Positions 54,601 to 63,130 of a stretch of DNA of 64,000 bases are shown piece by piece. The translations under genes and the position numbers were made by a program. Each line of letters begins with the position of its first letter. Positions within the stretch are counted from its first letter, which is position 1. This DNA comes from Alteromonas confluentis (GTDB taxonomy: Bacteria > Pseudomonadota > Gammaproteobacteria > Enterobacterales > Alteromonadaceae): contig NZ_MDHN01000009.1 in the NCBI RefSeq assembly GCF_001757105.1, positions 1-64,000 of the forward strand. Reading direction: 5' to 3'. The notes under the pieces are model-generated. The model was not told the origin of the DNA, did no database searches, and worked only from the letters and a program-made list of their open reading frames with translations.

Positions 54601-56190
54601 ATGACAGGCCGGATTGCTTATTCCAAGGAGAAATCATTATGTGATATCAGCTTAGGAAATACATTCAAATCGTTGGCTAATAAGTTCTATGCCTTGGGAA
54701 GTGTTGCGGAAAGTAGGAAAAGACCTGATTGGGTACAAATTCAAAATGAAGCAACGAATTACAAGGGAAACTCCACAGACAGATTGTTCAATTATTTGTT
54801 TGGAGCAATGTTGGGTGAGACTGAATTCATCAGTCAACTAACTTTAGCGGCAAAAAAAGATTTGATGAAAACTGATCAACCGTTTATTTCACAACTTCGT
54901 TACCGAGCTGATTTATTTCTTATTGAACCGTTGACAACATCTGGCGGTGTTATGATCGTTACACTTATGTTCCTGGGCGTGCCTTTTGGACTTTACCTGA
55001 CTGTCAGACAGCTCATAGTGCGCCGATTAATGGGCGAGCATATACTAGATCAATACCGGCTTGGTGATCTGGATAGGGGGGAGTTTTCTTATCCTTCAGA
55101 ATTCCCTCAGCTGAATTTTCATAAACTGAAAATTGACGGGCACTCACAGCTGATTCTGAACGCTACCAGGTTGAAGGGAGAAATGGAACTGTTAAGAAAT
55201 TCTGAAAAAAACAACTCTTATGTACTTTTCGAAAGAAAAGTTTTCCGAATTGTCGATTGTTTGGATAAGTTTTACTCTACTGATGAGCATGCCAATGTAT
55301 TTTATTTTAGTGAGAGGATAAAAAAATGTGTAGGTAAATCTGTTGGCAAACATATGGTTGTAGCAGTTTCAGCACTAGAGCAACTGAGTTTAAACCCGGA
55401 AGCTAAAAAAGATGCACTGGATTTACTGTTTGAGTTACACCTGAATAAACAAGTTTTGTTAGTCATCGTGTCTGAGACAGCCCCCCTCTATCGGATGCTA
55501 AATCCAAATGCCTACCAATACGGGTCAGTAGCGGAAGTTAATATAGATGAAAAGACTGAATGGGCGACGCTATTTTCCGAATTTGACAAGTATTACGCCT
55601 GGTCTCCAGTACATAAATCCCTGCCATTAAACCCTTTCGACGTTAATGAGCTTTTAAGCTATGAATGTGCAGCTTGGCCCGAAATTACCTCGGTTCTGCC
55701 CCAGTTTGACAGTGAGAGGTTAAGGGAGCCAGAACAAATAATAGAATTTATGTTAGTACATGCAGGCCCCCTCTATCGACGCAAATGGGAAGAATGCACC
55801 ATTAAGGAGAAAATCATTCTTTGGCGTATGGCCCACGGGGCAACGATTAATCCTCAAAGTGCAGTTACTATCGAACGTTTGGTTCGGCGCTGTTACTTAT
55901 ACAGAGACAAGGGATGGCATCTTATCAATGAAAGCTTCAGGCAGTTTGTACTGACTGCAGAACCCGAATCTGTGATGAAAAGCTGGATGGACAACACCAG
56001 CACTGGAGTCTGGAGCATCATACGGATCCCCATTTTTGCCATATTGCTGGTGTTGATGGCCGCCTTTATTTATTCCAGCGGTAGCTCTTTGGATTCTCTA
56101 TTGGGAATTGCTACCGCGGCGCTTGGTCTAATTCCGTTGATGATAAAAAACCTGAGTTTATTAAAAGGTGGCGGCTCAGATATAGAATAG
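51601..56190 (+). CDS. Giant polytopic membrane protein with Cache-like periplasmic domains, function unknown
   Basis: The 1529-residue protein is not a family I recognise. Seen: TM1 (~10-31); a periplasmic region (~32-288); TM2-TM3 (~290-343); a second periplasmic region (~345-700) with Cache-like features (LSDREYFKAAM, FAVIDEQGDVIFHSDDSLSL, WHLVVFFDPTE); a block of about seven helices (~703-960); a third periplasmic stretch (~965-1113); a helix (~1114-1135); a cytoplasmic region (~1136-1470); and two final helices. The cytoplasmic part has an ATPase-like hydrophobic strand (KHMVVAVSALEQLSL, then VLLVIVSETAPLY) and a winged-helix-like segment (EKIILWRMAHGATINPQSAV, NESFRQFVL), but no Walker A. 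The start has AGGA 8 bases upstream. The DNA is clearly more AT-rich than its neighbours. A sensor role is inference. Confidence 0.75.
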   Translation: MTPLKRNLSRLIFIILVLLVGSVIFGVIYFLKMERNEDVLNTLYFRELQQIEGTIARTLQKVEKTSDYSLPNKFNIENVELKDVEKKSTSAIRSLSTSANELRDLQVLDVSVEVGFEDKYKNRYEIEKTNSQFAFFIPSYDKAIFEQSVYYGANTKLKLTLQSSIQYVLSQRLNRFQTVALVEDSGEVKSVVNNATKLVNDPELFFKDIGNLVPELYANGSEKNIDEAVSDRVRLSGTRYNDVQFDDTTYRIYLHPLTSKGKSVEGKYYYLVGAVKKKLITSQKLKLPPDMLMWLILALLFLIAIIPLLKLRFISETYSIQPGDKSQIVLGLIVAVGIVTIGLSQQLFQDYLIEVKEKQLKTIYRDMRQDVTKEVKQVLGITRRLAIAREQPTEEHPLLGPLTYKKNNLKSWGEFLRDKYNYIPEQYLLIPALNIVNAYGFLGTCFNHNKIIDRTKKEKIKPDIKLENTVYTSFLSTQLLGNSVEGRKNCSFLEALSSLGADGKVVKDKLTPFLYLSEKLVNTSLLDLSDREYFKAAMREEYWSMKLDGIDMQNVFMERIFNIEDGRRNLMFTIPPIKRSHEEIESGQDEVKMHFAGTRLSSLVDRILPKHFGFAVIDEQGDVIFHSDDSLSLVENFFIETSQNALLRAATTSISNQSVPVNLEYKGVPHKAVVGSLLEPSASNNAPWHLVVFFDPTELQTINMVMVFTTVFIFLLTIIPGFIIFRYLTIQRFWQDLCYYNRHKQMCYLGGTILTFATGLFIISLMGIVVSLVGRLLLWSVMSAVLASLVIYCWQLRYNMYYWWRQPLIAFTGLCIPVLLAVFISWREFYTIIPENQISALIGIVLLISACSILLKRSQCKLWESPLINFLCAKLLLSLCLLALTIIFLFRSWQFGIVICLGLVLWWVISRKNKNASRPESTFSREKTRFSTSYVWFLASLFYFAGSVPASIITFSAHDYLLSRQAQFEEQALKSEISKKDEVFASYIRFLTGDACETQTMTGRIAYSKEKSLCDISLGNTFKSLANKFYALGSVAESRKRPDWVQIQNEATNYKGNSTDRLFNYLFGAMLGETEFISQLTLAAKKDLMKTDQPFISQLRYRADLFLIEPLTTSGGVMIVTLMFLGVPFGLYLTVRQLIVRRLMGEHILDQYRLGDLDRGEFSYPSEFPQLNFHKLKIDGHSQLILNATRLKGEMELLRNSEKNNSYVLFERKVFRIVDCLDKFYSTDEHANVFYFSERIKKCVGKSVGKHMVVAVSALEQLSLNPEAKKDALDLLFELHLNKQVLLVIVSETAPLYRMLNPNAYQYGSVAEVNIDEKTEWATLFSEFDKYYAWSPVHKSLPLNPFDVNELLSYECAAWPEITSVLPQFDSERLREPEQIIEFMLVHAGPLYRRKWEECTIKEKIILWRMAHGATINPQSAVTIERLVRRCYLYRDKGWHLINESFRQFVLTAEPESVMKSWMDNTSTGVWSIIRIPIFAILLVLMAAFIYSSGSSLDSLLGIATAALGLIPLMIKNLSLLKGGGSDIE

Positions 56191-56214
56191 AGCTAATGAA
56201 CTTGGCGTTGCTAA

Positions 56215-56242
56215 TAAAAACAGGCCGAAATAACGGCCTGTT
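56215..56242 (-). terminator. Intrinsic terminator of CDF transporter gene
   Basis: On the minus strand AACAGGCCG-TTATTT-CGGCCTGTT is followed by TTTTTATT. It lies between the convergent giant protein and CDF genes and may work in both directions. Confidence 0.85.
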
Positions 56243-56256
56243 CGAAGTGTTCCGCG

Positions 56257-57153
56257 CTAGCTGGCGATATTCACATTAATTTGAAGCTCCAGCGGTAACT
56301 TAGCCAAACGTTTTTGAATGGTTTCACGGGTTTTTTCGATGTCTTTCACTCTGATAACATCACTGTCGTCGGGATATATATCTACATCAACCCATAATTC
56401 GCGACCAACTTTTGCTACACCCGCCAATTCAATTTCCTGATCTGAATCTTTACCCGCTTCCAGTACACTTTGATCGATCCGTTCACGAATCTCCTCACTC
56501 GGCGCCATCAGAAAGATTTCGCGCAATGCCGATGTCAGCATGTTCAGCGGCACCTTTATAAAGTACAGGGAAATAAGTAGCATCATCACCGGGTCGGCAT
56601 AGACCGCATAGGCTGCCAATGAACTCTGCGTCATCAACCAAGCCACCACAAAGCCCGCGGTCACCGCCACACTTAACATGGTGTCCATTTGCCACTGATC
56701 GGCTTCGGCATCCAGTAAGCCTGAATGCTGACGTTTACTTTGTGCAGCAATTAATGCCCATACAGCAATACAGCCGAGCACGTTTACTACGCCAAACGCT
56801 GTGGCGACTGAGGCATCTACTTCACGACCGCCGGTGAGTAATGCTTCTACCGCGGCGTAAAGCGAGTAACCCACTACGAGCAAGATAACAGCGCCTTTTA
56901 TCGCAATTACGGCAGGTTCAAATATTGCGCGGCCAAAGGTGAAACGATCGCACGATGGCGCGGCGATGAAGCGGGCTGCAGCTAGCGACAATAAAGTTAA
57001 CACCAGACTCACCAGAGAATAGGCACCATCGAACACAATAACCAGTGAATCTACAAGCAAACCAATCACCAGTCCGGCAACAGCGAAGAGCAGTGCAGAA
57101 AGGGCTGAGAGGGTCAGAGTGCGCTTTTCATTGCGGCTTGTTTGGATACACAT
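56257..57153 (-). CDS. Cation diffusion facilitator family transporter
   Basis: The 298-residue protein has six helices and a C-terminal cytoplasmic domain (~205-298: LREIFLMAPSEEIRERID, ELWVDVDIYPDD). TM2 reads VIVFDGAYSLVSLVLTLL, followed by FTFGRAIFEPAVIAIKGAVIL, a known CDF branch. Compared with YiiP (DxxxD in TM2, HxxxD in TM5), here TM2 is DxxxS and TM5 is QWQMD, so the metal site differs and the ion is uncertain. It is a single gene, with its own terminator. Confidence 0.87.
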   Translation of the reverse strand: MCIQTSRNEKRTLTLSALSALLFAVAGLVIGLLVDSLVIVFDGAYSLVSLVLTLLSLAAARFIAAPSCDRFTFGRAIFEPAVIAIKGAVILLVVGYSLYAAVEALLTGGREVDASVATAFGVVNVLGCIAVWALIAAQSKRQHSGLLDAEADQWQMDTMLSVAVTAGFVVAWLMTQSSLAAYAVYADPVMMLLISLYFIKVPLNMLTSALREIFLMAPSEEIRERIDQSVLEAGKDSDQEIELAGVAKVGRELWVDVDIYPDDSDVIRVKDIEKTRETIQKRLAKLPLELQINVNIAS

Positions 57154-57330
57154 AAATTAAACACCTGTTGAAAACTGCGCTTATTTTCGTCCAATCGGGC
57201 TTTTTTACAACGGCATTCTCGTGTGTTAATCGGCCGGATAAATCTGTATTGATATATTTGTCAACATAATCAAACAGATACGATTAAAGTGTGGTGTCAA
57301 TAAAATTGACGCTTAGCGGGGTGTTTATAC

Positions 57331-58209
57331 TCAGAAGTCAAACAGATAGTCGCTTAGCTTATCTGCCAGCCACGCCATTGCAGGGTTGTCCGCACTTCCG
57401 GTTAAACTTACCATGCAATAATCCTCTTGCGTTAAGCCGTAGGTATGACGGATTACGGCCAGGCGCTCTTCCCTGAGATGGTGGCGAATTAATGGTTCGG
57501 GTAACACCCCCCAGGCACTTTCTGTCAAAATAGTATTGAGCATAAATTCGAAGCTGGAAAAACCAATATGGCGGCGAGAGAAGGGTTCCAGACTCGAGTT
57601 ATTCTGTTCATTCAAATAGACCATGGCAGCTTGCATGGATTTCCGCAGATCTTCGTCGGTGACCCGCTTTATTTTAGTCAGCGGGTGCGATGCACTACAA
57701 ACCGACATCATGCGAATTTTGCCCAGCGGCTTATAGGTAATTCGAGCATCATCAAAACGTTCGTAATCTACACCAAAGGCATAATCGACTTGCTGGGTTG
57801 CGACCAGGTTGGCGAGATCGCCGCATGAGGCCAAAATAAGATTAAAGGACGTATTGGGAAACAGGTTGTTTAGCTGATGGATAAATCCTTGCCATACCGA
57901 GTCGGGGAGGGAGTCGTCTGGCGCAATCCATACCTCGGCTGCAAATTCCTCGGTTACCTGCGCGCACGTACCGCGAATGCGGGTGGCGGTAATAAGCATA
58001 CTCTCACAGTCTTTATAGATGGCTTTGCCAACTTCTGACAGCGCAATTTGATTGCCGGTACGCACGAATAACTCTACACCAAGCTCACTTTCCAGCACTT
58101 TAATCGCCATGCTAAGTTTGCTGCGATTGCATTCCAGTTGACGTGCTGCTTCAGACACCGAACCGGTGTCGGCGATGGCACAAAAGGCTTCTATCTGCGA
58201 TAGATTCAT
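57331..58209 (-). CDS. LysR family transcriptional regulator
   Basis: The 292-residue LTTR has winged-helix residues ~1-60 (ALA-type SIEAFCAIADTGSVSEAARQLECNRSKLSMAIKVLE, in pieces) and an effector domain. The recognition helix contains NRSKLS, unlike the common QPAVS type. It is divergent from the beta-propeller protein gene (188-base shared region), its likely target. Confidence 0.92.
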   Translation of the reverse strand: MNLSQIEAFCAIADTGSVSEAARQLECNRSKLSMAIKVLESELGVELFVRTGNQIALSEVGKAIYKDCESMLITATRIRGTCAQVTEEFAAEVWIAPDDSLPDSVWQGFIHQLNNLFPNTSFNLILASCGDLANLVATQQVDYAFGVDYERFDDARITYKPLGKIRMMSVCSASHPLTKIKRVTDEDLRKSMQAAMVYLNEQNNSSLEPFSRRHIGFSSFEFMLNTILTESAWGVLPEPLIRHHLREERLAVIRHTYGLTQEDYCMVSLTGSADNPAMAWLADKLSDYLFDF

Positions 58210-58397
58210 ATTGATCTCGGTTGAACAGGTCTACTTATCATAATCGATCTTGCAGTGAAAACGTGCAGCATCTGCTGAGGATTTCAATAAATTGCGATGT
58301 TAAGGTTTTGATTTCAGGACAAAGGTCAGTCTACACTGGTTGGCGCTCTGAATGACCCGTACCTCGATTTGATGATGCAAAGGAACATGCCCCGCTT

Positions 58398-59456
58398 ATG
58401 AATAAACATCGAATTAAAAGACCTTCGATGAAAAACATCTCGCTTTCTACATTAATGATGTCTTTCTCGATGGCGTTCGCCAGTTTGGCGCCATATGCAC
58501 AAGCCACGGAAAATATCACTACCCATCAGCTCGATAAAGGCGTGTCGTTTCAGGCGGTCACCTGGCAAAACGATACTGTGGTTGCCAGCGGCAGTGGCGG
58601 CGGTATTTACTTATCAGACGATAACGGTTTGCAATGGCGAAAAATTAATGGGCCTGTACGCTCTGATTTTCTGCAATTCAGAGACAACCAGTATCTGGAA
58701 AACGGCCAACTTATCGTGATGAGCGCCGGAGAAGGGAATAAATCAGGTATATATATCAGTGGCGATAAGGGAGAGCGTTGGCAGCAAGTATCGCAAGGGG
58801 AAGCGTCTTCTACATTTTATGACTGCTTTACAATGACAGATGAAAGCAACGGCTGGCTCTACGGAGATTCCGATGAGAAGGGGCTGTTTGTACTTTCCAC
58901 AAAGGATGGCGGTAAGCACTGGCAACGTCAGAGTTTGGACATCAAGGCGCAAACTTCTGAAGGGGGATTTGCCTCGAGTGGAACCTGCCTGAGTCGCTAC
59001 AACGACAGCGGTATTATCATTGGTACCGGTAACGGCGAAACGTCGCGGCTACTCATTGAGGAAAACGGGGAATGGCGAAGTCTTGAAACCCCCATACCCG
59101 GTGGAGAGGCTGGCGGCGTTTTTTCAGTTCAAGTTGAAGGAAAGGCGATTTTTGTAGCTGGTGGCAGCCTGAAGGCCGCAGGCAAACAGGCGGAAGCCTG
59201 GCTTTATCACTTGGGAAGCGGTAAATGGGTTGCCTTGCCGCCACTCCCGCTCAGGGGAGCGGTTTACGGCTCGGCGCTGTTACCTACCTCGGAAGGCATT
59301 GAATATTGGGTGAGTAATCCAGATGGCGTGGCGGTGCTAAAGCCAGATGCCAGTGAATGGCAGGTGATCAGTAAAAGCAATATCTGGAGCATTGCCTGCC
59401 AGCAAAGTAAGAGCTGTATAGGGGCCGGAAAAGAAGGGCTGATTGAAGTTTACTAG
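58398..59456 (+). CDS. Exported BNR/YCF48-like beta-propeller protein
   Basis: The 352-residue protein has a signal peptide (ending YAQA) and repeated propeller blades with Asp-box-like motifs: GGGIYLSDDNGLQWRKI, SGIYISGDKGERWQQVS, FVLSTKDGGKHWQRQSL. This fits a sialidase-type or YCF48-like propeller without visible catalytic residues. A C-terminal cysteine pair (CQQSKSC) may form a disulfide. Starts at 58398 or 58428 are possible; neither has a strong ribosome-binding site. The function is unknown. Confidence 0.82.
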   Translation: MNKHRIKRPSMKNISLSTLMMSFSMAFASLAPYAQATENITTHQLDKGVSFQAVTWQNDTVVASGSGGGIYLSDDNGLQWRKINGPVRSDFLQFRDNQYLENGQLIVMSAGEGNKSGIYISGDKGERWQQVSQGEASSTFYDCFTMTDESNGWLYGDSDEKGLFVLSTKDGGKHWQRQSLDIKAQTSEGGFASSGTCLSRYNDSGIIIGTGNGETSRLLIEENGEWRSLETPIPGGEAGGVFSVQVEGKAIFVAGGSLKAAGKQAEAWLYHLGSGKWVALPPLPLRGAVYGSALLPTSEGIEYWVSNPDGVAVLKPDASEWQVISKSNIWSIACQQSKSCIGAGKEGLIEVY

Positions 59457-59486
59457 CCTATGCCTTTTCTGCTGGATGCTGGATAA

Positions 59487-60641
59487 TCACTTCGACTCGA
59501 TAAACTTCACCCAGTGGGGCAGGGCACCTAAATTAGACAGGATAATTTTAAAACTCATCAAAATGGGTACAGCTATCAACACGCCTACGATGCCCCACAA
59601 CCAGCCGGTAATCGATAGCCATAAGATGATAATCACCGGGTTAAGTCGCAAGCTGCGGCCTAGCACCGTGGGCGTGGCAAGTTGTGACTCGAAAATGTTA
59701 ATACCGAGAAATACAAAAGCGGGTAGCAAAGCAGCAGACACCAGACCAAACTGCACCAAGCCTGCAACCAAAAGAATACTGCAACTTATCAGACCGCCCA
59801 GATAAGGCACAAAATTCAACAGCGCGACCAACGCACCCCACAATATTGCATCCTGTACACCCAAAAAGGTAAATGCGATAGCGGTGGCAACACCAAGCAA
59901 GCCATTAATCATGCTTATCGTAATGATGTACGCAGAAAGTTCCCGCTGGATATGGTTAACCAACACCAGTGCCCGGCGCTTATTGGTCACAATAGGAAAA
60001 TCGCGAATGAATACGTTGAACAGGTTAGGGCCGAACACCAATAAAAAGAAGATCAGGATCAGGCAGCCAAATATCTGAGCTAACAGCAAAGGCGCACTGC
60101 TTAATATGGTCAGACCTAATTCAATACCGCTTTGTTTAAGCCTGTCCGTCATTGTGTTGCCATCATTGGGCTTGGGTTCTGGTTCCTCCTCATCATCAAA
60201 CCAGCTAAAAAATGAGGTGTTTTCTTTCGCTGGTTCAGGCGCTGTGAGTTCTGCGCCTTGTTTTAAGCTGTCACTGATTTCTTCGATTTCCTGTGTGACT
60301 TCTGCCGCTATTTTGGGCAAAGACTGCATCCACCGTTGTGCGGGCTCGGCTAATTCCAGCCCCAGTAATGTGAATGGCGTTACTAATAAGAGCATAAGTG
60401 CGGCTGCAGATAGTGAAGGAGGAATAAAGAACCTGCGCGCAATTCTAACAAGCGGGCTTAACAGCAGCGCTACCAGTGCAGAGAAAAATAGCGGAATTAA
60501 CAGTGATTTTGCCAGGTATAAAGTATAGATAATTGCCAAGCCAACGAGTGTCTTGAGCAGGCGGATATGGCGACTTTCCTTAACTCCAGGCTGCAAAATA
60601 CTGTCTTGCTGGTTATTTGTTCCGTTTTCTCTGTAGTCCAT
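59487..60641 (-). CDS. AI-2E family transporter-like membrane protein
   Basis: The 384-residue PF01594 protein has N-terminal helices (LVGLAIIYTLYLAKSLLIPLFFSALVALLLSPLV, in pieces), an acidic-rich loop (~145-165: FDDEEEPEPKPNDGN) and a C-terminal helix block with NFVPYLGGLISC, FVFLGINIFESQLATPTVLGRSLRLNPVIIILWLSITGWLWGIVGVLIAVP in pieces. Family members export AI-2 or act as Na+/H+ antiporters; the role here is unknown. AAGG lies 8 bases upstream of the start. Confidence 0.92.
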   Translation of the reverse strand: MDYRENGTNNQQDSILQPGVKESRHIRLLKTLVGLAIIYTLYLAKSLLIPLFFSALVALLLSPLVRIARRFFIPPSLSAAALMLLLVTPFTLLGLELAEPAQRWMQSLPKIAAEVTQEIEEISDSLKQGAELTAPEPAKENTSFFSWFDDEEEPEPKPNDGNTMTDRLKQSGIELGLTILSSAPLLLAQIFGCLILIFFLLVFGPNLFNVFIRDFPIVTNKRRALVLVNHIQRELSAYIITISMINGLLGVATAIAFTFLGVQDAILWGALVALLNFVPYLGGLISCSILLVAGLVQFGLVSAALLPAFVFLGINIFESQLATPTVLGRSLRLNPVIIILWLSITGWLWGIVGVLIAVPILMSFKIILSNLGALPHWVKFIESK

Positions 60642-61111
60642 TTGCCAGCCTTTTCATGAAACCGAGTGCTCTACTAGGCACACTGCGCATTTTAATTAGT
60701 GTTGGTACGTGAAGTGTTGTGTTCGGTTCACTGTGGGTGAAGCACAAAATTAATGTTCCTCAGACTAATTAATTGCTATTTGCTTTTATAAATTTTTCTC
60801 TCTCCCCGTCAATTAGTTTTCTCAGATATACCGTTACGCTCTTTACATAACATGGCATAGGTGCGTCATGCGCACCAAATCAGCGCGATGCGCAACACAT
60901 TTATTGTGCAATGACTGCTTTGAATAAGTGCAGTCATGCGATTGATTTGTGCACAACGCCTAATAACTGCGGCTCCTGTTTTCATAAATTTTACATATCG
61001 ACGAATTATCGCGATTTTTTGCTGTTTAAACTCAGTGAAGTTAAAGCTGGTACTGACAGTGCAATTAAAGCCCGACCTTGAGTAATTTGATCATCACGAG
61101 GAGTATTTTCG
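60642..61111. promoter_or_regulatory. Regulatory region upstream of amine oxidase operon, rich in inverted repeats
   Basis: No gene is seen in 470 bases. Bases 60860-60876 read GGTGCG-TCATG-CGCACC; 60912-60936 read TGACTGC-N11-GCAGTCA; and 60947-60956 is the palindrome TTGTGCACAA. Several TGYGCA words recur at 60868-60955. These cluster 150-250 bases before the oxidase start, as binding sites of one regulator would. No clear -35/-10 pair is assigned. Confidence 0.5.
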
Positions 61112-62695
61112 ATGACCAATCATAGTATGAGCCGCCGGGCGCTATTAGGCTGGATCGGAAAGACGGCGGGAGCCGGGGCCATGTATCAGGCCATGACATC
61201 CCTCGGCTTCGCAGCCGAGTCTTCACACCCGGGTTCATTAAATTTAGATGGCGTTAAAAAAGGCGCGACTGTACTGGTTCTGGGCGCGGGTGTCGCTGGA
61301 ATGACGTCAGCTTATGAATTAAGAAAAGCGGGTTATAAAGTAAAAATTCTCGAATTTAACTCACGTGCTGGTGGACGTTGCTGGACATTACGGGGAGGCG
61401 ATAGCTATACCGAACTGGGTGGGGCAACACAGCAATGTCAATTTGCCGAAGGCAACTACATAAACCCAGGTCCATGGCGTGTACCGTATCACCATCATCA
61501 CGTGATGTCTTACATTAATGAATTCAACATTGCCATCGAACCTTTCATTCAGGTGAACTACAACGCGCTGGTGCATTCCACCAAGGCCTTTGGCGGTAAG
61601 CCGCAACGTTACCGCACGGTTCAAGCTGATTATCAAGGCTATGCTGCTGAGCTTTTGGCAAAGACCATCAATCAGAATGCACTGGACGATTCTTTGAGTC
61701 TTGAAGATCGTGAAAAGCTGTTCGAATCACTGCGTCACTGGGGGGCGCTGAATGAGAAAGGGAAGTATCAAAAGTCTCATGAAACCAGCCTCAGACGCGG
61801 ATTTGCCATTCCACCGGGCGGTGGTTTGTCAGGCAAGGGCGAACCAAGCGACCTTATAGATCAAAGTGCCTTGCTACAGTCTGACCTGTGGAAATTCATC
61901 GTAAACGGGCAAGACATTGAATTTCAAAGCAGCATCTTCCAACCCGTTGGTGGCATGGACAATATTGCGAAAGCCTTTGAGAAACGCGTTGGCGACTTGA
62001 TTGAATACAACGCCCGCGTTACCAAGATTGATCAAAACGATACGGGCGTGACAGTCGATTATGAACACCACGGCGTGGCTAAAACAGCGAAAGCCGATTG
62101 GTGTGTATGCACGATTCCACTTTCCATACTTTCACAAATCCCAGTGAAAGCGAGCAGCGCAATGCAGACTGCTATCCGCTCGGTGCCCTATGCATCTTCG
62201 GTGAAAGTGGGCCTCGAGTTTAATCGTCGTTTCTGGGAACAGGACGAAGCCATTTTCGGCGGCGTGTCTTATACCGATTTACCCATCACCAATATCAGTT
62301 ACCCAAGCGCGAAGTATTACGATAAAGGTAAGGGCGTACTGCTAGGCGCCTATGTTTGGGGGCCGAATGCCTTTGAATTCACCTCATTAGCACCGGAAGA
62401 ACGGGTTAAGAAAGCAGTGGAATACGGTAAGCAAATTCACCCTCAATACACTGAAGAGTTTAACAACGGTATTGCTGTTGGCTGGCACCGTGTGCCATGG
62501 ACTCAAGGCTGTTTTGGCGCCTGGACAGAAGAGAAGCGCGAGCAGCACTACGATAACTTGTGTCAGGTTGATGGTCGACTGGTGTTGGCCGGTGAGCATG
62601 CTTCACATCTTCCTGCCTGGCAGGAAGGGGCGATTTCCTCCGCCCACGATGCCATTAAGCGATTACACAAAAAAGCGGTAGCAACCGCTGCGTAA
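61112..62695 (+). CDS. Tat-exported flavin amine/L-amino-acid oxidase
   Basis: The 527-residue FAD oxidase has an N-terminal twin-arginine signal (SMSRRALLGWIGKTAGAGA, residues ~5-23). The flavin-binding Rossmann motif VLVLGAGVAGMTSAYELRKAGYKV follows in part, with EFNSRAGGRCWTLRGG and the C-terminal RLVLAGEHASHLPAWQEGAISSAHDA (in part). This is the monoamine oxidase/L-amino-acid oxidase fold; the substrate is unknown. GAGGAG lies about 10 bases before the ATG. It is first in an operon with a c-type cytochrome and an exported RidA. Electrons may go to the cytochrome rather than O2 (inference). Confidence 0.93.
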   Translation: MTNHSMSRRALLGWIGKTAGAGAMYQAMTSLGFAAESSHPGSLNLDGVKKGATVLVLGAGVAGMTSAYELRKAGYKVKILEFNSRAGGRCWTLRGGDSYTELGGATQQCQFAEGNYINPGPWRVPYHHHHVMSYINEFNIAIEPFIQVNYNALVHSTKAFGGKPQRYRTVQADYQGYAAELLAKTINQNALDDSLSLEDREKLFESLRHWGALNEKGKYQKSHETSLRRGFAIPPGGGLSGKGEPSDLIDQSALLQSDLWKFIVNGQDIEFQSSIFQPVGGMDNIAKAFEKRVGDLIEYNARVTKIDQNDTGVTVDYEHHGVAKTAKADWCVCTIPLSILSQIPVKASSAMQTAIRSVPYASSVKVGLEFNRRFWEQDEAIFGGVSYTDLPITNISYPSAKYYDKGKGVLLGAYVWGPNAFEFTSLAPEERVKKAVEYGKQIHPQYTEEFNNGIAVGWHRVPWTQGCFGAWTEEKREQHYDNLCQVDGRLVLAGEHASHLPAWQEGAISSAHDAIKRLHKKAVATAA

Positions 62696-62713
62696 AATAA
62701 AAGGGAACACATA

Positions 62714-63112
62714 ATGAAATCTTCAATAAAAGCATTAGTGGTAACTGGCCTGTTTTCGCTCAGCACAGCTGCGATGGCAACCGATGACGCAGGTTTCTCA
62801 CTGGGGAATAAGTTTGAAGAAGCGTCTGGTGACGAGCTCTATCATGCAATTTGCCAGGGGTGCCATATGTCTGAAGCGCAGGGAGCGCAAGGTGCAGGCC
62901 GCTATCCTGCATTGGCTAATAATCCAAAACTGAGCGCCGGTGCTTACGTTACCTTTATGGTGAGCAATGGAATGGGCGGCATGCCCGCACTAAAACAATA
63001 TCTGTCTGATGAGCAAATTGCTGAGGTGGTGAATTACACACGTACCCATTTCGGCAATAACTTTACCGATAAAGTTAGCGCAGACGACGTAAAAATAATT
63101 GCCAAACGTTAA
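62714..63112 (+). CDS. Periplasmic c-type cytochrome
   Basis: The 132-residue protein has a signal peptide (ending AAMA) and one haem c site, CQGCH (~50-54). The axial methionine is probably in GMGGMPALKQ (~92). It has the size of a class I cytochrome c. Lying 18 bases after the oxidase gene, it is likely its electron acceptor or a link to the terminal oxidase (inference). Confidence 0.93.
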   Translation: MKSSIKALVVTGLFSLSTAAMATDDAGFSLGNKFEEASGDELYHAICQGCHMSEAQGAQGAGRYPALANNPKLSAGAYVTFMVSNGMGGMPALKQYLSDEQIAEVVNYTRTHFGNNFTDKVSADDVKIIAKR

Positions 63113-63130
63113 TATCAGGAAACACATAAA

